Below are positions 26,365 through 34,226 of a stretch of 64,000 nt of DNA, piece by piece. The notes under the pieces are model-generated. The model had not been told where the DNA came from, did not search any database, and saw only the letters and a list, made by a program, of their open reading frames with translations. The DNA is from Aureimonas altamirensis (GTDB taxonomy: Bacteria; Pseudomonadota; Alphaproteobacteria; Rhizobiales; Rhizobiaceae), in contig NZ_JAMQCO010000001.1 in assembly GCF_023702225.1 (NCBI RefSeq), positions 263,442-327,441 of the forward strand, given 5' to 3'. Within the stretch, counting starts at the first letter, position 1, and each line of letters begins with the position of its first letter. The position numbers were made by a program, and so were the translations under genes.

Positions 26365-27864
26365 TCAGGCTGCCCGCGCGGTGCGGCGCGAATGACGCCA
26401 GGCCATGAGGACAAGCGGCAGAAGCCAGACGAGAATTGTGAAGATGCCGAGCCCGGCCGCGATCGGCCGCTCGAAGAAGCCCATCGGGTTGCCGTCCGCC
26501 TTGATCATGGACGAGATGAAGTTCTGCTCCAGCATGGGGCCGAGCACCAGGCCGAGGATGGCCGGAGCGATGGGGATATCGTTCTCCTCCATGAAGAAGC
26601 CGAGCAGCCCGAAGAACAGCATCATGACGACGCCGGCCATGGAGTTGTTGATGGCGAACGCACCCACGATGCAGAACATCAGGATCATCGGCATAAGCAT
26701 GGCGGGCGGGATCGACAGGATCGGCCGCGCCCCACGGATGGCCAGCCAGCCGAGGGGCAGCATGATGATGTTGGCCAACAGGAAAACGATGAAGATCGCA
26801 TAGATCGACGACGGATCGTTGATGAAGATTGCAGGGCCGGGGTTGATGCCCTTCACATACAGGACGCCGATGATGATGGCAGTGATGGAATCACCCGGAA
26901 TGCCGAACACCAGAGCGGGGATCCAGGCCCCGCTGACCGACGAGTTGTTTGCTGCGCCGGCTTCCACCAGCCCCTCGACATGGCCCTTGCCGAATTTTTC
27001 CTTGTGCTTCGAAAAGCGCTTGGACATCGCATAGGATATCCAGGCGGCGATGTCCGCCCCCGCCCCGGGCAGGATGCCGAGCGCCGTGCCCGTGACGCTG
27101 CCTCGCGCCGCCTGCACAGGGTAGGTCTTCAGGTTCTTCCATTGCGACTTGAAGATTCCCTCGCCTTCCATCTTCGGCACGACGCCGCGCGGCGTCGTGG
27201 CGGTGACGGTGCGCAACACCTCGGAAACGGCGAACAGGCCGATCATCGCCGGAATGAACTGGATGCCGGCCATCAGTTCGACGTTGCCGAAGGCGAAGCG
27301 CGGCTCCCCTGACGGATTGTCGATGCCGATGGTGGCGAAGAACAGGCCGATGAGCAGCGAGATGAGACCCCGCGTCGGCGAGCCCGGCGACACGAAGACG
27401 GCACAGGAGAGGCCCAGCAGAACCAGGAAGAAATATTCCTCGGAGCTGAACTTCAGTGCGATCTCGGCCAGCACCGGCGACAGGGTCATCAGCACGATCG
27501 ACCCGAACAGGCCGCCGATGGCCGAGAACACCAGGGCCGCGCCGAGCGCTTCGTCGCCCCGCCCGCTGATCGTCATGCGGTAGGCGTCCTCGACATAGGC
27601 GGCATTGGCCGGCGTACCCGGCATGCGCAGCAGCGCGGCGGGTATGTCTCCCGCAAAGATCGCCATGGCCGTCGCCGTCACGATGGCGGCGATGGCCGGC
27701 ACCGGCTCCATGAAGAAGGTCATCGGCACCAGGAGGGCCGTCGCCATGGTTGCCGTCAGCCCGGGGATCGCCCCGACGGACATGCCGAAGATGGCCGACA
27801 GCAGGATCACGCCCAGGACGTAGGGCTGGAAGACGAGGGCCGCCGCCTGTTCGATAATCATCAT
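26365..27864 (-). CDS. tctA: Tripartite tricarboxylate transporter, large permease TctA
   Basis: Large membrane subunit of a binding-protein-dependent secondary carrier of the TTT family. 499 residues, about 11-12 hydrophobic segments. Typical motifs are GMSVGAIPGLTATMATALLV near residue 30, LGILPGAGADIAAWISYAMS near 265 and WIPALVFGIPGDSITAIIIG near 320. The substrate is not readable: TctA families carry citrate, other carboxylates or aromatic acids. It is the last gene of tctC-tctB-tctA, 4 bases after tctB. Confidence 0.95.
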   Translation of the reverse strand: MMIIEQAAALVFQPYVLGVILLSAIFGMSVGAIPGLTATMATALLVPMTFFMEPVPAIAAIVTATAMAIFAGDIPAALLRMPGTPANAAYVEDAYRMTISGRGDEALGAALVFSAIGGLFGSIVLMTLSPVLAEIALKFSSEEYFFLVLLGLSCAVFVSPGSPTRGLISLLIGLFFATIGIDNPSGEPRFAFGNVELMAGIQFIPAMIGLFAVSEVLRTVTATTPRGVVPKMEGEGIFKSQWKNLKTYPVQAARGSVTGTALGILPGAGADIAAWISYAMSKRFSKHKEKFGKGHVEGLVEAGAANNSSVSGAWIPALVFGIPGDSITAIIIGVLYVKGINPGPAIFINDPSSIYAIFIVFLLANIIMLPLGWLAIRGARPILSIPPAMLMPMILMFCIVGAFAINNSMAGVVMMLFFGLLGFFMEENDIPIAPAILGLVLGPMLEQNFISSMIKADGNPMGFFERPIAAGLGIFTILVWLLPLVLMAWRHSRRTARAA

Positions 27865-27868
27865 GGGA

Positions 27869-28345
27869 TCACCCGAGGAACGAGAGCCATTCGGTGCGCG
27901 GCAGCGGCACCAGGAGCATGCGCGAGAATGCGTAGTAGATGGCGAGCGTCGTCGCGGCGCTGGCGAGCGCCGCGACGTGCGGCCGGCTGCCGAGCGCGAG
28001 CATCAGGGCGAAAAGGCCAATGAAGCTGGTGGGGATGAAGCCGAGTATCTCGGAGAAGAAGATATAGAACAGGATGACGGCAAGCACCGCCAGCGCCGAC
28101 AGCATCGAGCGCCGGGACCGCGTCCATTGCGCCAGATGCGGCTTCAGCGCGGCGGGCAGCGTCCTGAAGCTGGACGCCATCATGTAGATGCCCAGTGCGA
28201 TCCCGCACCAGGCGATCAGCCGCGGCATGGTCCCGGCGCCGTAGTCCTGCCCCGGAATGGGAGCAAAGGCGCTCGACCCGTAGAGCAGCCCCGCGGCCAG
28301 CACGGCGGTAAGGACGCCGAGCTGGAATTCGCTCAATCTGATCAT
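27869..28345 (-). CDS. tctB: Tripartite tricarboxylate transporter, small permease TctB
   Basis: Small membrane subunit of the TTT carrier. 158 residues with four hydrophobic segments: LGVLTAVLAAGLLYGSSAF, LIAWCGIALGIYMMASSF, SALAVLAVILFYIFFSEILG and ALASAATTLAIYYAFSRMLL. FIPTSFIGLFALMLALG is characteristic of the family. Lies 39 bases after the tctC stop and 4 bases before tctA. Confidence 0.92.
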   Translation of the reverse strand: MIRLSEFQLGVLTAVLAAGLLYGSSAFAPIPGQDYGAGTMPRLIAWCGIALGIYMMASSFRTLPAALKPHLAQWTRSRRSMLSALAVLAVILFYIFFSEILGFIPTSFIGLFALMLALGSRPHVAALASAATTLAIYYAFSRMLLVPLPRTEWLSFLG

Positions 28346-28384
28346 CTTGTCCTGAACCCCGGAATGGCCGTGGCGAAGGGCTCG

Positions 28385-29362
28385 CTATTTCGCGAGCCCG
28401 GCCTTCTTCATCACCTCTCCGAGCGTCGCGTCGTCCTGCGCGACGATCTCGGTGGCCTCCGCACCACCGGCCCAGCGGACGCCGAATCCGCGATCGCGCA
28501 TGAAGCTCTGGTACTCGTCCGTGTTGTAGACCTTCTCCAGCGCGGCCTCGAGCTTGCCCTTCACGTCGTCGGGAAGCCCCTTGGGCGCGGCCACGGTGCG
28601 CCAGACGGACAGGGTCCAGTCGGAATCCAGCGATTCCCTGATGGTCGGCACGTCGGGGAAGGCCTCCTGGCGCTCCTCCGACATGGTGCCGAGCGCCTTG
28701 ACCCGGCCCGCATCGATCATGGCGCGGCCTTCGGCAAGCGACGAGGGAATCAAATCGACGCCGCCGGCCACCATGTCGGTGATTCCGGAAGCGGCTCCCT
28801 GGCTGGGAACGAAGGTGACATGATCCGGCGCAAGGTCGTGCGACAGCAGCCAGCCGGCCAGGCCGAGATGCCAGATCCCGCCCTGCCCGGTGCCCGATGC
28901 CTTGAACGTACCGGCGGGCTGCTCCCTGATGGCGGCCAGAAGAGCCGGCGCATCCTGATAGGGTGAATCGGCAGAGACCATCAGGCCCGCCGGATCGGCG
29001 TTCATCATGGCGAGGATATCGAAATCCTCGTAGGTCATTTCGGTCAGGCCCATCCAGTGCATCATGTCGATTTCGATCGTCATGATGCCGATCGTGTAGC
29101 CGTCCGGCCGCGCATTGGCGATGGCGCTATGCCCTACCACGCCGGAGCCGCCGGTGCGGTTGACGACGTTGACCGGCACGCCGAGCTCCTGCTGGAGAAG
29201 CGTCGCGACGATGCGACCGACTGCGTCGGTTCCGCCGCCGGCGCCCCAGGGCACGATCATCTGGATCGGACGCTGCGGATAATCCGACTGGGCCGCTGCC
29301 GGAAGAACGCCGGCTGCCGCCAAAGCCAGGATCGACGATGCGAGAAATGTGCGTCTGAACAT
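28385..29362 (-). CDS. tctC: Tripartite tricarboxylate transporter substrate-binding protein TctC
   Basis: Periplasmic solute-binding protein of the Bug family for the TTT carrier. 325 residues with a Sec signal peptide (MFRRTFLASSILALAAAGVL, cleavage near AAAQS). The mature protein starts YPQRPIQMIVPWGAGGGTDA, the usual Bug pattern, and has VNRTGGSGVVGHSAIANARP and GTGQGGIWHLGLAGWL in the ligand cleft. Two neighbouring Asp/Glu positions (IEIDMMHWMG) may select the ligand. The start is fixed by a perfect GGAGGT at 29366-29371. A GntR regulator is transcribed divergently. Confidence 0.94.
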   Translation of the reverse strand: MFRRTFLASSILALAAAGVLPAAAQSDYPQRPIQMIVPWGAGGGTDAVGRIVATLLQQELGVPVNVVNRTGGSGVVGHSAIANARPDGYTIGIMTIEIDMMHWMGLTEMTYEDFDILAMMNADPAGLMVSADSPYQDAPALLAAIREQPAGTFKASGTGQGGIWHLGLAGWLLSHDLAPDHVTFVPSQGAASGITDMVAGGVDLIPSSLAEGRAMIDAGRVKALGTMSEERQEAFPDVPTIRESLDSDWTLSVWRTVAAPKGLPDDVKGKLEAALEKVYNTDEYQSFMRDRGFGVRWAGGAEATEIVAQDDATLGEVMKKAGLAK

Positions 29363-29376
29363 GATACCTCCCATGC

Positions 29377-29391
29377 ATCCATTCAATGGAT
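29377..29391. promoter_or_regulatory. Palindrome in the tctC leader, possible GntR operator
   Basis: ATCCATT C AATGGAT, a perfect 7-bp inverted repeat directly upstream of the tctC ribosome-binding site. It overlaps GGATACATTG, which resembles GTATACATCG at 29486-29495, close to the gntR start. The shared ATACAT is a candidate half-site for the divergent regulator. Confidence 0.4.
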
Positions 29392-29512
29392 ACATTGTTG
29401 GCGGCTCGTGGCCGCTGACCGTTTCCTGCGGGCCTGTTCCGGCCTCTTGCCAAGAACTATCCTTAGTACGTAGCATCTTGTCAACGTATACATCGTGGAT
29501 TGAAGTTCACCG

Positions 29513-30196
29513 ATGACGAGGGTCGAGCACGAGCAGCGGGGGACGGCGTCGGCACGCGAGCGGGCCTACGAAAGCCTGCGGCAACGGATCCTGCTCGGGC
29601 ATCTGGCGCCTGGAACGACCCTTCTCGAATCGGAGGTCGCCTCGCTCCTGTCGATGAGCCGGACGCCCGTGCGCGAAGCTCTCATCATGCTCGAGGGCGA
29701 ACATCTGATCGACATCCGCCCACGCCGCGGCATGACCGTGCGCCGGCAGTCGCTGCAGGATCTGACGCAGATCTACGAAGTGTTTTCGGCGCTCGAGGCG
29801 ATGGCCTGCCGGATCGTCGCGCGTGAAGGGCTTGCGCCCGGCGTGCATGCGCGGCTGAGCCAGTTGATGACGGCGATGGAGCGCGCGACCGAGAGGGAGG
29901 ATATCGCCGGCTGGTCGGAACTCGACGACGCGTTTCATTCGGCGATCGCGGAAGCCAGCGGCAACGACCGCCTGCGGGCGACGTTGCGGACCTACTGGGC
30001 CGAGCAGTTTCGGGCGCGAATGGCTATCGTTCCGTATCGCCCCCTGCCCGTCCGCTCCAATGTGGAGCATCGCCGCCTGGTGGACGGCCTCTTGTCGGGA
30101 GACGAGTTCCTGGCTGCACGGCTGCTGCAGTCACACCGCGAGCATGCGGACGCGATGGCGATCGAGCTCTTCCGCACGCACGCCTTGTCCGGGTAG
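29513..30196 (+). CDS. GntR-family regulator, FCD type
   Basis: DNA-binding regulator of 227 residues. The N-terminal winged helix contains RERAYESLRQRILLGHLAPG, SEVASLLSMSRTPVREALI and HLIDIRPRRGMTVR. The C-terminal FCD ligand domain has metal-site candidates in ELDDAFHSAIAEASGN and NVEHRRLVDGLLSGD, LLQSHREHA. It is divergent from tctC, so it probably controls uptake of the tctABC substrate, with that acid as inducer. No clear ribosome-binding site precedes ATG 29513. Confidence 0.93.
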   Translation: MTRVEHEQRGTASARERAYESLRQRILLGHLAPGTTLLESEVASLLSMSRTPVREALIMLEGEHLIDIRPRRGMTVRRQSLQDLTQIYEVFSALEAMACRIVAREGLAPGVHARLSQLMTAMERATEREDIAGWSELDDAFHSAIAEASGNDRLRATLRTYWAEQFRARMAIVPYRPLPVRSNVEHRRLVDGLLSGDEFLAARLLQSHREHADAMAIELFRTHALSG

Positions 30197-30200
30197 CCGC

Positions 30201-30590
30201 CTATGGCTCGCGGACCCGATCGTAGCCGGCAGCCAGGGCACGCCGGATGAGCTTGCGATCGAATGTACAGAACTCTTCACAATGCGTTGCTTGCGAGAGA
30301 TGGAGCGCATCGGCGAAATCCATTCCGGCGTCTGCATCGGCAAGCGCGCGAAAAACCAGCTCCGCACTTTCGATCTTGATGTTCTCCAGTCCGCAGAAGT
30401 TACGCAACGCATGGGCCACGTCCCGGAAAGGAAACCCGTAAGCGTTGCGGAGGACCCATTCCGTTTCCAGAATGACCGTTACGGGAACGAAGATCCTGTT
30501 TGCTTCGATCAATCGCCGGGCACGCAAGGCCTGGTCCGGATCGTCGCGGGTCAGATATCGTACGAGGATATTCGTATCAATCGCGCGCAT
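30201..30590 (-). CDS. vapC: PIN-domain toxin VapC
   Basis: Ribonuclease toxin of a type II toxin-antitoxin pair. 129 residues; the acidic metal-binding residues are all present: D5 (MRAIDTNILVRYL), E42/E44 (VILETEWVLRN), D91/D94 (AGMDFADALHL) and D111 (CTFDRKLIRRA), so it looks active. The start ATG 30590 lies inside the antitoxin gene (14-base overlap), as usual for such pairs. It ends 4 bases from the stop of the convergent GntR gene. Confidence 0.93.
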   Translation of the reverse strand: MRAIDTNILVRYLTRDDPDQALRARRLIEANRIFVPVTVILETEWVLRNAYGFPFRDVAHALRNFCGLENIKIESAELVFRALADADAGMDFADALHLSQATHCEEFCTFDRKLIRRALAAGYDRVREP

Positions 30591-30846
30591 GACGCCGGCG
30601 CACTTCCTGCGCAATCGCCGCATCCATATCGCGCAGCGTTTTCGGCTGTCCGCGATACGGCAGCATGCCGAAAACATCCTCCGGCGTGGTAGGCACAAAT
30701 GGATCCATTGCCCGAAGAGAAACGCCATCGGCGGTTTCTTCGACCACGAGGCGAGTTCCAGCAGGCCAGTCGCGCCGCTCACGAATGGCCTTGGGCAGGA
30801 TGACCTGCCCCTTCGTCGAAACGACGGTGTAAGATCGGTCCGGCAT
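30577..30846 (-). CDS. vapB: AbrB/MazE-type antitoxin VapB
   Basis: Antitoxin and probable repressor of its own operon. 89 residues: an N-terminal swapped-hairpin AbrB domain (YTVVSTKGQVILPKAIRE, then WPAGTRLVVEETADGVSL) and a C-terminal part (LRDMDAAIAQEVRRRHARD) expected to fold over VapC. It precedes vapC and overlaps it. Short direct repeats just upstream may be its operator. Confidence 0.92.
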   Translation of the reverse strand: MPDRSYTVVSTKGQVILPKAIRERRDWPAGTRLVVEETADGVSLRAMDPFVPTTPEDVFGMLPYRGQPKTLRDMDAAIAQEVRRRHARD

Positions 30847-30860
30847 ATTTCGCCCTCGAA

Positions 30861-30885
30861 GTAAGACGACCGTAAGATAACGACC
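30861..30885 (-). promoter_or_regulatory. Direct repeats and possible promoter before vapBC
   Basis: GTAAGACGACC (30861-30871) and GTAAGA-TAA-CGACC (30872-30885) repeat head to tail 15 bases before vapB. Read on the minus strand, TTGCGC and TATCTT with a 17-base spacer could be -35 and -10, and the repeats would cover the -10. Autorepression by VapB at such sites is usual; this assignment is an inference. Confidence 0.35.
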
Positions 30886-30907
30886 CGGCCTTAACAGCGC
30901 AAGACGG

Positions 30908-31630
30908 TTACGGCCGGCGGGACCGGCCCTTCAACCAGCGTGCAAGGTCGCTCTCGGCTTCCTCGAGGCCCGAGCGGTTGATGAGCCGCCGCAGCAGCGC
31001 AAGGCTGACGGCCCGCGTCCGGAAGTTGATCGCCTCGGCGGGCATGTCCTCGCCGTAGATGCCGAGCTTGTCGTAGACCTGCTGCAGCCGGTTCTGGACG
31101 CTGCGCAGGGACAGGCCCCGCCGCTCCGCGATCAGCCGGTCCGTCAGGCCCAGCGCAACATCCACCAGAATTTCGTATTCGACGTCCGAAAGGCCCTCGA
31201 AATGGCTGGCGGCCTTCTGCTGCACGGTGCGGATCTCGCGGTCGATGACGCATTGCCCTTCCACGAAGATGCCGCGCACCGCCAAAGTGAGGCGCTCCTC
31301 GGAGGCGGATTTCAGGACATAGCCGTAGGCGGCGCCGGGAGGCACGATGCGCGACACGCCGCGCACATAGGCCTCGTCGGCATAGTTGGACCAGAACATG
31401 ATTGCCGTGTCCGGCCGCTCGCGCCAAAGCGTACGGGCCATGTCGACGCCGGTACGCCTGGGCATCTGCAGGTCCACCACCACGTTGCGTGCCCCAAGGC
31501 GCCGGGCCGCCGCCTCGCCCTCTTCCCCGTCCGACGCTTCGTGCAGGGTGGAGTCGGGCAGGGCTGCAGCGATGACATCCCGCAGGAACGCCCGGTGGAC
31601 GGCATCGTCCTCCACGATCAAGACCTCCAT
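30908..31630 (-). CDS. Response regulator with LuxR/NarL-like output domain
   Basis: 240 residues. Receiver: acidic pocket E7-D8-D9 (LIVEDDAVH), phospho-acceptor D53 (VVVDLQMPRRTG), switch serine S81 and lysine K107 (GYVLKSAS). Output: a divergent LuxR-type helix-turn-helix (VEYEILVDVALGLTDRLIAE, then RSVQNRLQQVYDKLGI), followed by a C-terminal extension of about 40 residues. It overlaps the 3' end of the kinase gene by 13 bases, so the two are a pair. The likely target is the divergent sugar ABC operon, but nothing in the sequence proves it. Confidence 0.9.
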   Translation of the reverse strand: MEVLIVEDDAVHRAFLRDVIAAALPDSTLHEASDGEEGEAAARRLGARNVVVDLQMPRRTGVDMARTLWRERPDTAIMFWSNYADEAYVRGVSRIVPPGAAYGYVLKSASEERLTLAVRGIFVEGQCVIDREIRTVQQKAASHFEGLSDVEYEILVDVALGLTDRLIAERRGLSLRSVQNRLQQVYDKLGIYGEDMPAEAINFRTRAVSLALLRRLINRSGLEEAESDLARWLKGRSRRP

Positions 31631-32919
31631 CGGGCATTCTCCTCCAAAGCCAGCGACAGGGTGACCTGCGTTCCCCTCCCGTCGCTCCGCCGCTCGATCT
31701 CGAGCTCGGCGGAGACCAGCCGCGCCCGCGTCTGCATGTTGCGGATGCCGCCGGCACGTCGGCGGCGCAGGGGCGAATCGAAGCCCACCCCATCGTCGCG
31801 GACGCAGATATACAAGGCATGCCCCCCGCCGGGCACCATGCGCACCTCCGCCTCCACTTCGATATGCGACGGCTCGGCATGTCGTACCGCGTTGTTGACG
31901 GCCTCCTGGACGATGCGGAACAAAGCGATGCGCAGGGCCGGCGCCAGGCTGTCGACGGCCCGGGCGCTTCGGTCGATGAAGCGCCCCTCGATACCGCTTC
32001 CGGAATCGCCGAGGGCGCGCTGCAGGAAATCCTCCACCCCGTCGGCGAAACCGAACAGTTCCAGGATGTTGGGCCGGGCATCGTCGATGATCTCGCGCAA
32101 GCCCGCCATGCAGCGCTGCAGGGCGCCGGACAGCGCCGCGATCTCGCCCTTGCGGGCATCGTCGACGGCTTCCAGCCGTGCCAGACGCCGTTCGATCCGC
32201 GTCAGGTCCGCCAGGGTCTGGTCGTGCAGGTCCATGCCGATCCGCTGTCGCTCGTGTTCCAGTTCCTCGGTCAGCCGCAGGGCCCCTTCCCGCAATCCCT
32301 CCTCACGGGCGCGTACGGCTGCCTCCTCGATGGCGGAACGGCGAAGCTCCTCGGCGGCGCGCAAGGCGTAAAGATACGGAGCCAGCGTATCGGCCAGATG
32401 TTGCGCCAGGGGAATGTCGGTGCGGCGATAATAGCCGGTATCGTGCTTCGAGCAGGACAGCGCCCCGATGATCTCGCCATGCACGATCAGCGGGACGTGC
32501 AGCCGGCTTCGCAGGTTCTGGTCGTGGATCGGGTGGCTGAAAGCCCCGTCGAAGCGGAAGCGCGGGTCGTTCACGGCGTCGTCGCTGATGAGGAAGGGCT
32601 CCGCGCCCATCAGGAGGTCGCGGATCGGACTGCCGATCACCGGGTGCATGGCCGGCGTCAGCCCCCAATCCGTATGCAGCCCCGCCTCGTAGGCGACATG
32701 CATGTCGCGATGCACGATGCAGACGTCCAGATGGTCGTGCGGCAGCACCTCCTGCATCTCGTGCGAGACGGCCTGGATGGCCGACTGGAAATCCAGCCTG
32801 CCGGCCATGGCGCGGGATATGCGCAGGAGGTGGCGGAACACGGCCTCGTGCCGCATGGCGGGGCGGCTCGCCGTCCGCCGCACCTCTTCCGCCGCATCGC
32901 TGTATCGCATCGTCGCCAT
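31618..32919 (-). CDS. Soluble GAF-domain histidine kinase, NarX/DesK class
   Basis: 433 residues without a membrane segment, so the signal is cytoplasmic. Residues about 25-185 form a GAF domain (VSHEMQEVLPHDHLDVCIVH; RLHVPLIVHGEIIGALSCSK). The HisKA_3 phospho-histidine is H232 in RQRIGMDLHDQTLADLTRI. The ATPase carries NNAVRHAEPSHIEVEAEV, VRDDGVGFDSP and GGIRNMQTRARLV. I started at ATG 32919; ATG 32910 is also possible, and a much longer frame upstream lacks family similarity. Divergent from the sugar-binding protein gene across 223 bases. Confidence 0.9.
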   Translation of the reverse strand: MATMRYSDAAEEVRRTASRPAMRHEAVFRHLLRISRAMAGRLDFQSAIQAVSHEMQEVLPHDHLDVCIVHRDMHVAYEAGLHTDWGLTPAMHPVIGSPIRDLLMGAEPFLISDDAVNDPRFRFDGAFSHPIHDQNLRSRLHVPLIVHGEIIGALSCSKHDTGYYRRTDIPLAQHLADTLAPYLYALRAAEELRRSAIEEAAVRAREEGLREGALRLTEELEHERQRIGMDLHDQTLADLTRIERRLARLEAVDDARKGEIAALSGALQRCMAGLREIIDDARPNILELFGFADGVEDFLQRALGDSGSGIEGRFIDRSARAVDSLAPALRIALFRIVQEAVNNAVRHAEPSHIEVEAEVRMVPGGGHALYICVRDDGVGFDSPLRRRRAGGIRNMQTRARLVSAELEIERRSDGRGTQVTLSLALEENARWRS

Positions 32920-32983
32920 GGAACCAGCGCAACACCTTTCGCTTGCCCTGCCAACGCGCATCCTAGCGCTAATCGGCCGGCCC

Positions 32984-32999
32984 TTGGCACGCCACTTGC
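32984..32999 (+). promoter_or_regulatory. Predicted sigma-54 (RpoN) promoter of the sugar ABC operon
   Basis: TTGGCACG-CCAC-TTGC matches the -24/-12 consensus TGGCACG-N4-TTGC in every fixed position, with GG at 32986-32987 and GC at 32998-32999 at the required 12-base step. It points at the substrate-binding protein gene, 143 bases away, and would start transcription near 33011. Only the base after TTGC (G instead of A/T) departs from consensus. Confidence 0.7.
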
Positions 33000-33142
33000 G
33001 CGAACCCGCAAAGCATCTGCGATGAAAGGGTTGGACAGGAACCGCAGGAGCGGAAAGACTTCGCATCGGGTCGCGGCCGGACACTCGGTGTCCAGGGCCA
33101 GGTACGGGAGGCCGCGCGACGCATTCGAACCGGGAGGAACCC

Positions 33143-34156
33143 ATGATCAGACGCAACATCCTTTTGTTGTCGGCCGCCACGCTTCTGGCCACGCCGCTGG
33201 CCGCCAGCGCCGAAACCGCCGACAAGGCGATCGCGCTTTCCAATAATTATGCCGGCAACTCCTGGCGGCAGGCCATGCTGGAAAGCTGGAAGACCGTCAC
33301 CGGAAAGGCAGTCGCCGACGGCGTCGTCGCCTCCGCCGACGCCTTCACGACGGCCGAGAACCAGGCGACCGAGCAGGCTGCGCAGATCCAGAACATGATC
33401 CTGCAGGGTTACGATGCGATCGTCATCAACGCGGCATCCCCGACCGCGCTGAACGGTGCCGTCAAGGAAGCCTGCGACGCCGGCATCACCGTCGTTTCGT
33501 TCGACGGCATCGTGACGGAGCCCTGCGCATGGCGCGTCGCGGTGGACTTCCGAAAGATGGGTTCCGACCAGCTCGACTATCTCGCCGGCCGCTATCCGGA
33601 CGGCGGCAACCTGCTCGAAATCCGTGGCCTGCCTGGAACGTCGGTCGATTCGGAGATCCACGAGGGCATCGCGGCGGGCGTGGAGAAGCATCCGAATTTC
33701 AAGATCGTCTCCGAGGTGCAGGGCGACTGGACCCAGACCGTCGCGCAGCGCTCCGTGGCCGGTGTGCTACCCTCGATACCCGAGGTCGTCGGCGTTGTGA
33801 CGCAGGGCGGCGACGGCTTCGGTGCGGCGGAGGCTTTTGCGGCCGCCGGCCGCGACACGCCCACCATCATCATGGGCAACAGGCAGGACGAGCTTCTCTG
33901 GTGGAAGCAGCAGAAAGATGAGAACGGCTACGAGACGATGTCCGTCTCCATCGCCCCGGGCGTCTCCACCCTAGCCTTCTGGGTTGCCCAGCAGATCCTG
34001 GACGGGCAGGACGTGCCCAAGGATCTCGTGGTGCCCTTCCTGGCGATCGACCAGGCGGGCCTCGAAAAGGCACTGGAAACGACCCAGGAAGGCGGCGTCG
34101 CCAACGTGGAATATACGCTGGAAGACGCCCGGAAGGTCATTGCCGACGCGAAGTGA
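33143..34156 (+). CDS. Sugar-type ABC transporter substrate-binding protein
   Basis: Periplasmic binding protein of the ribose/galactose family (Peripla_BP_4). 337 residues, signal peptide MIRRNILLLSAATLLATPLA with cleavage near ASAET. Typical lines are AIALSNNYAGNSWRQAMLES, QAAQIQNMILQGYDAIVINA, VVSFDGIVTEPCAWRVAVDF and EVVGVVTQGGDGFGAAEAFA. The sugar or polyol bound cannot be told from sequence. GGGAGGAA precedes ATG 33143. First gene of a four-gene transporter operon, behind a predicted sigma-54 promoter and divergent from a two-component pair. Confidence 0.92.
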   Translation: MIRRNILLLSAATLLATPLAASAETADKAIALSNNYAGNSWRQAMLESWKTVTGKAVADGVVASADAFTTAENQATEQAAQIQNMILQGYDAIVINAASPTALNGAVKEACDAGITVVSFDGIVTEPCAWRVAVDFRKMGSDQLDYLAGRYPDGGNLLEIRGLPGTSVDSEIHEGIAAGVEKHPNFKIVSEVQGDWTQTVAQRSVAGVLPSIPEVVGVVTQGGDGFGAAEAFAAAGRDTPTIIMGNRQDELLWWKQQKDENGYETMSVSIAPGVSTLAFWVAQQILDGQDVPKDLVVPFLAIDQAGLEKALETTQEGGVANVEYTLEDARKVIADAK

Positions 34157-34226
34157 GCGCTTTGCAGCGTCGCGTGCGGCATCTGCCGCACGCGGAAGGC
34201 CCGATGAGACGGACGGACATGTCATC

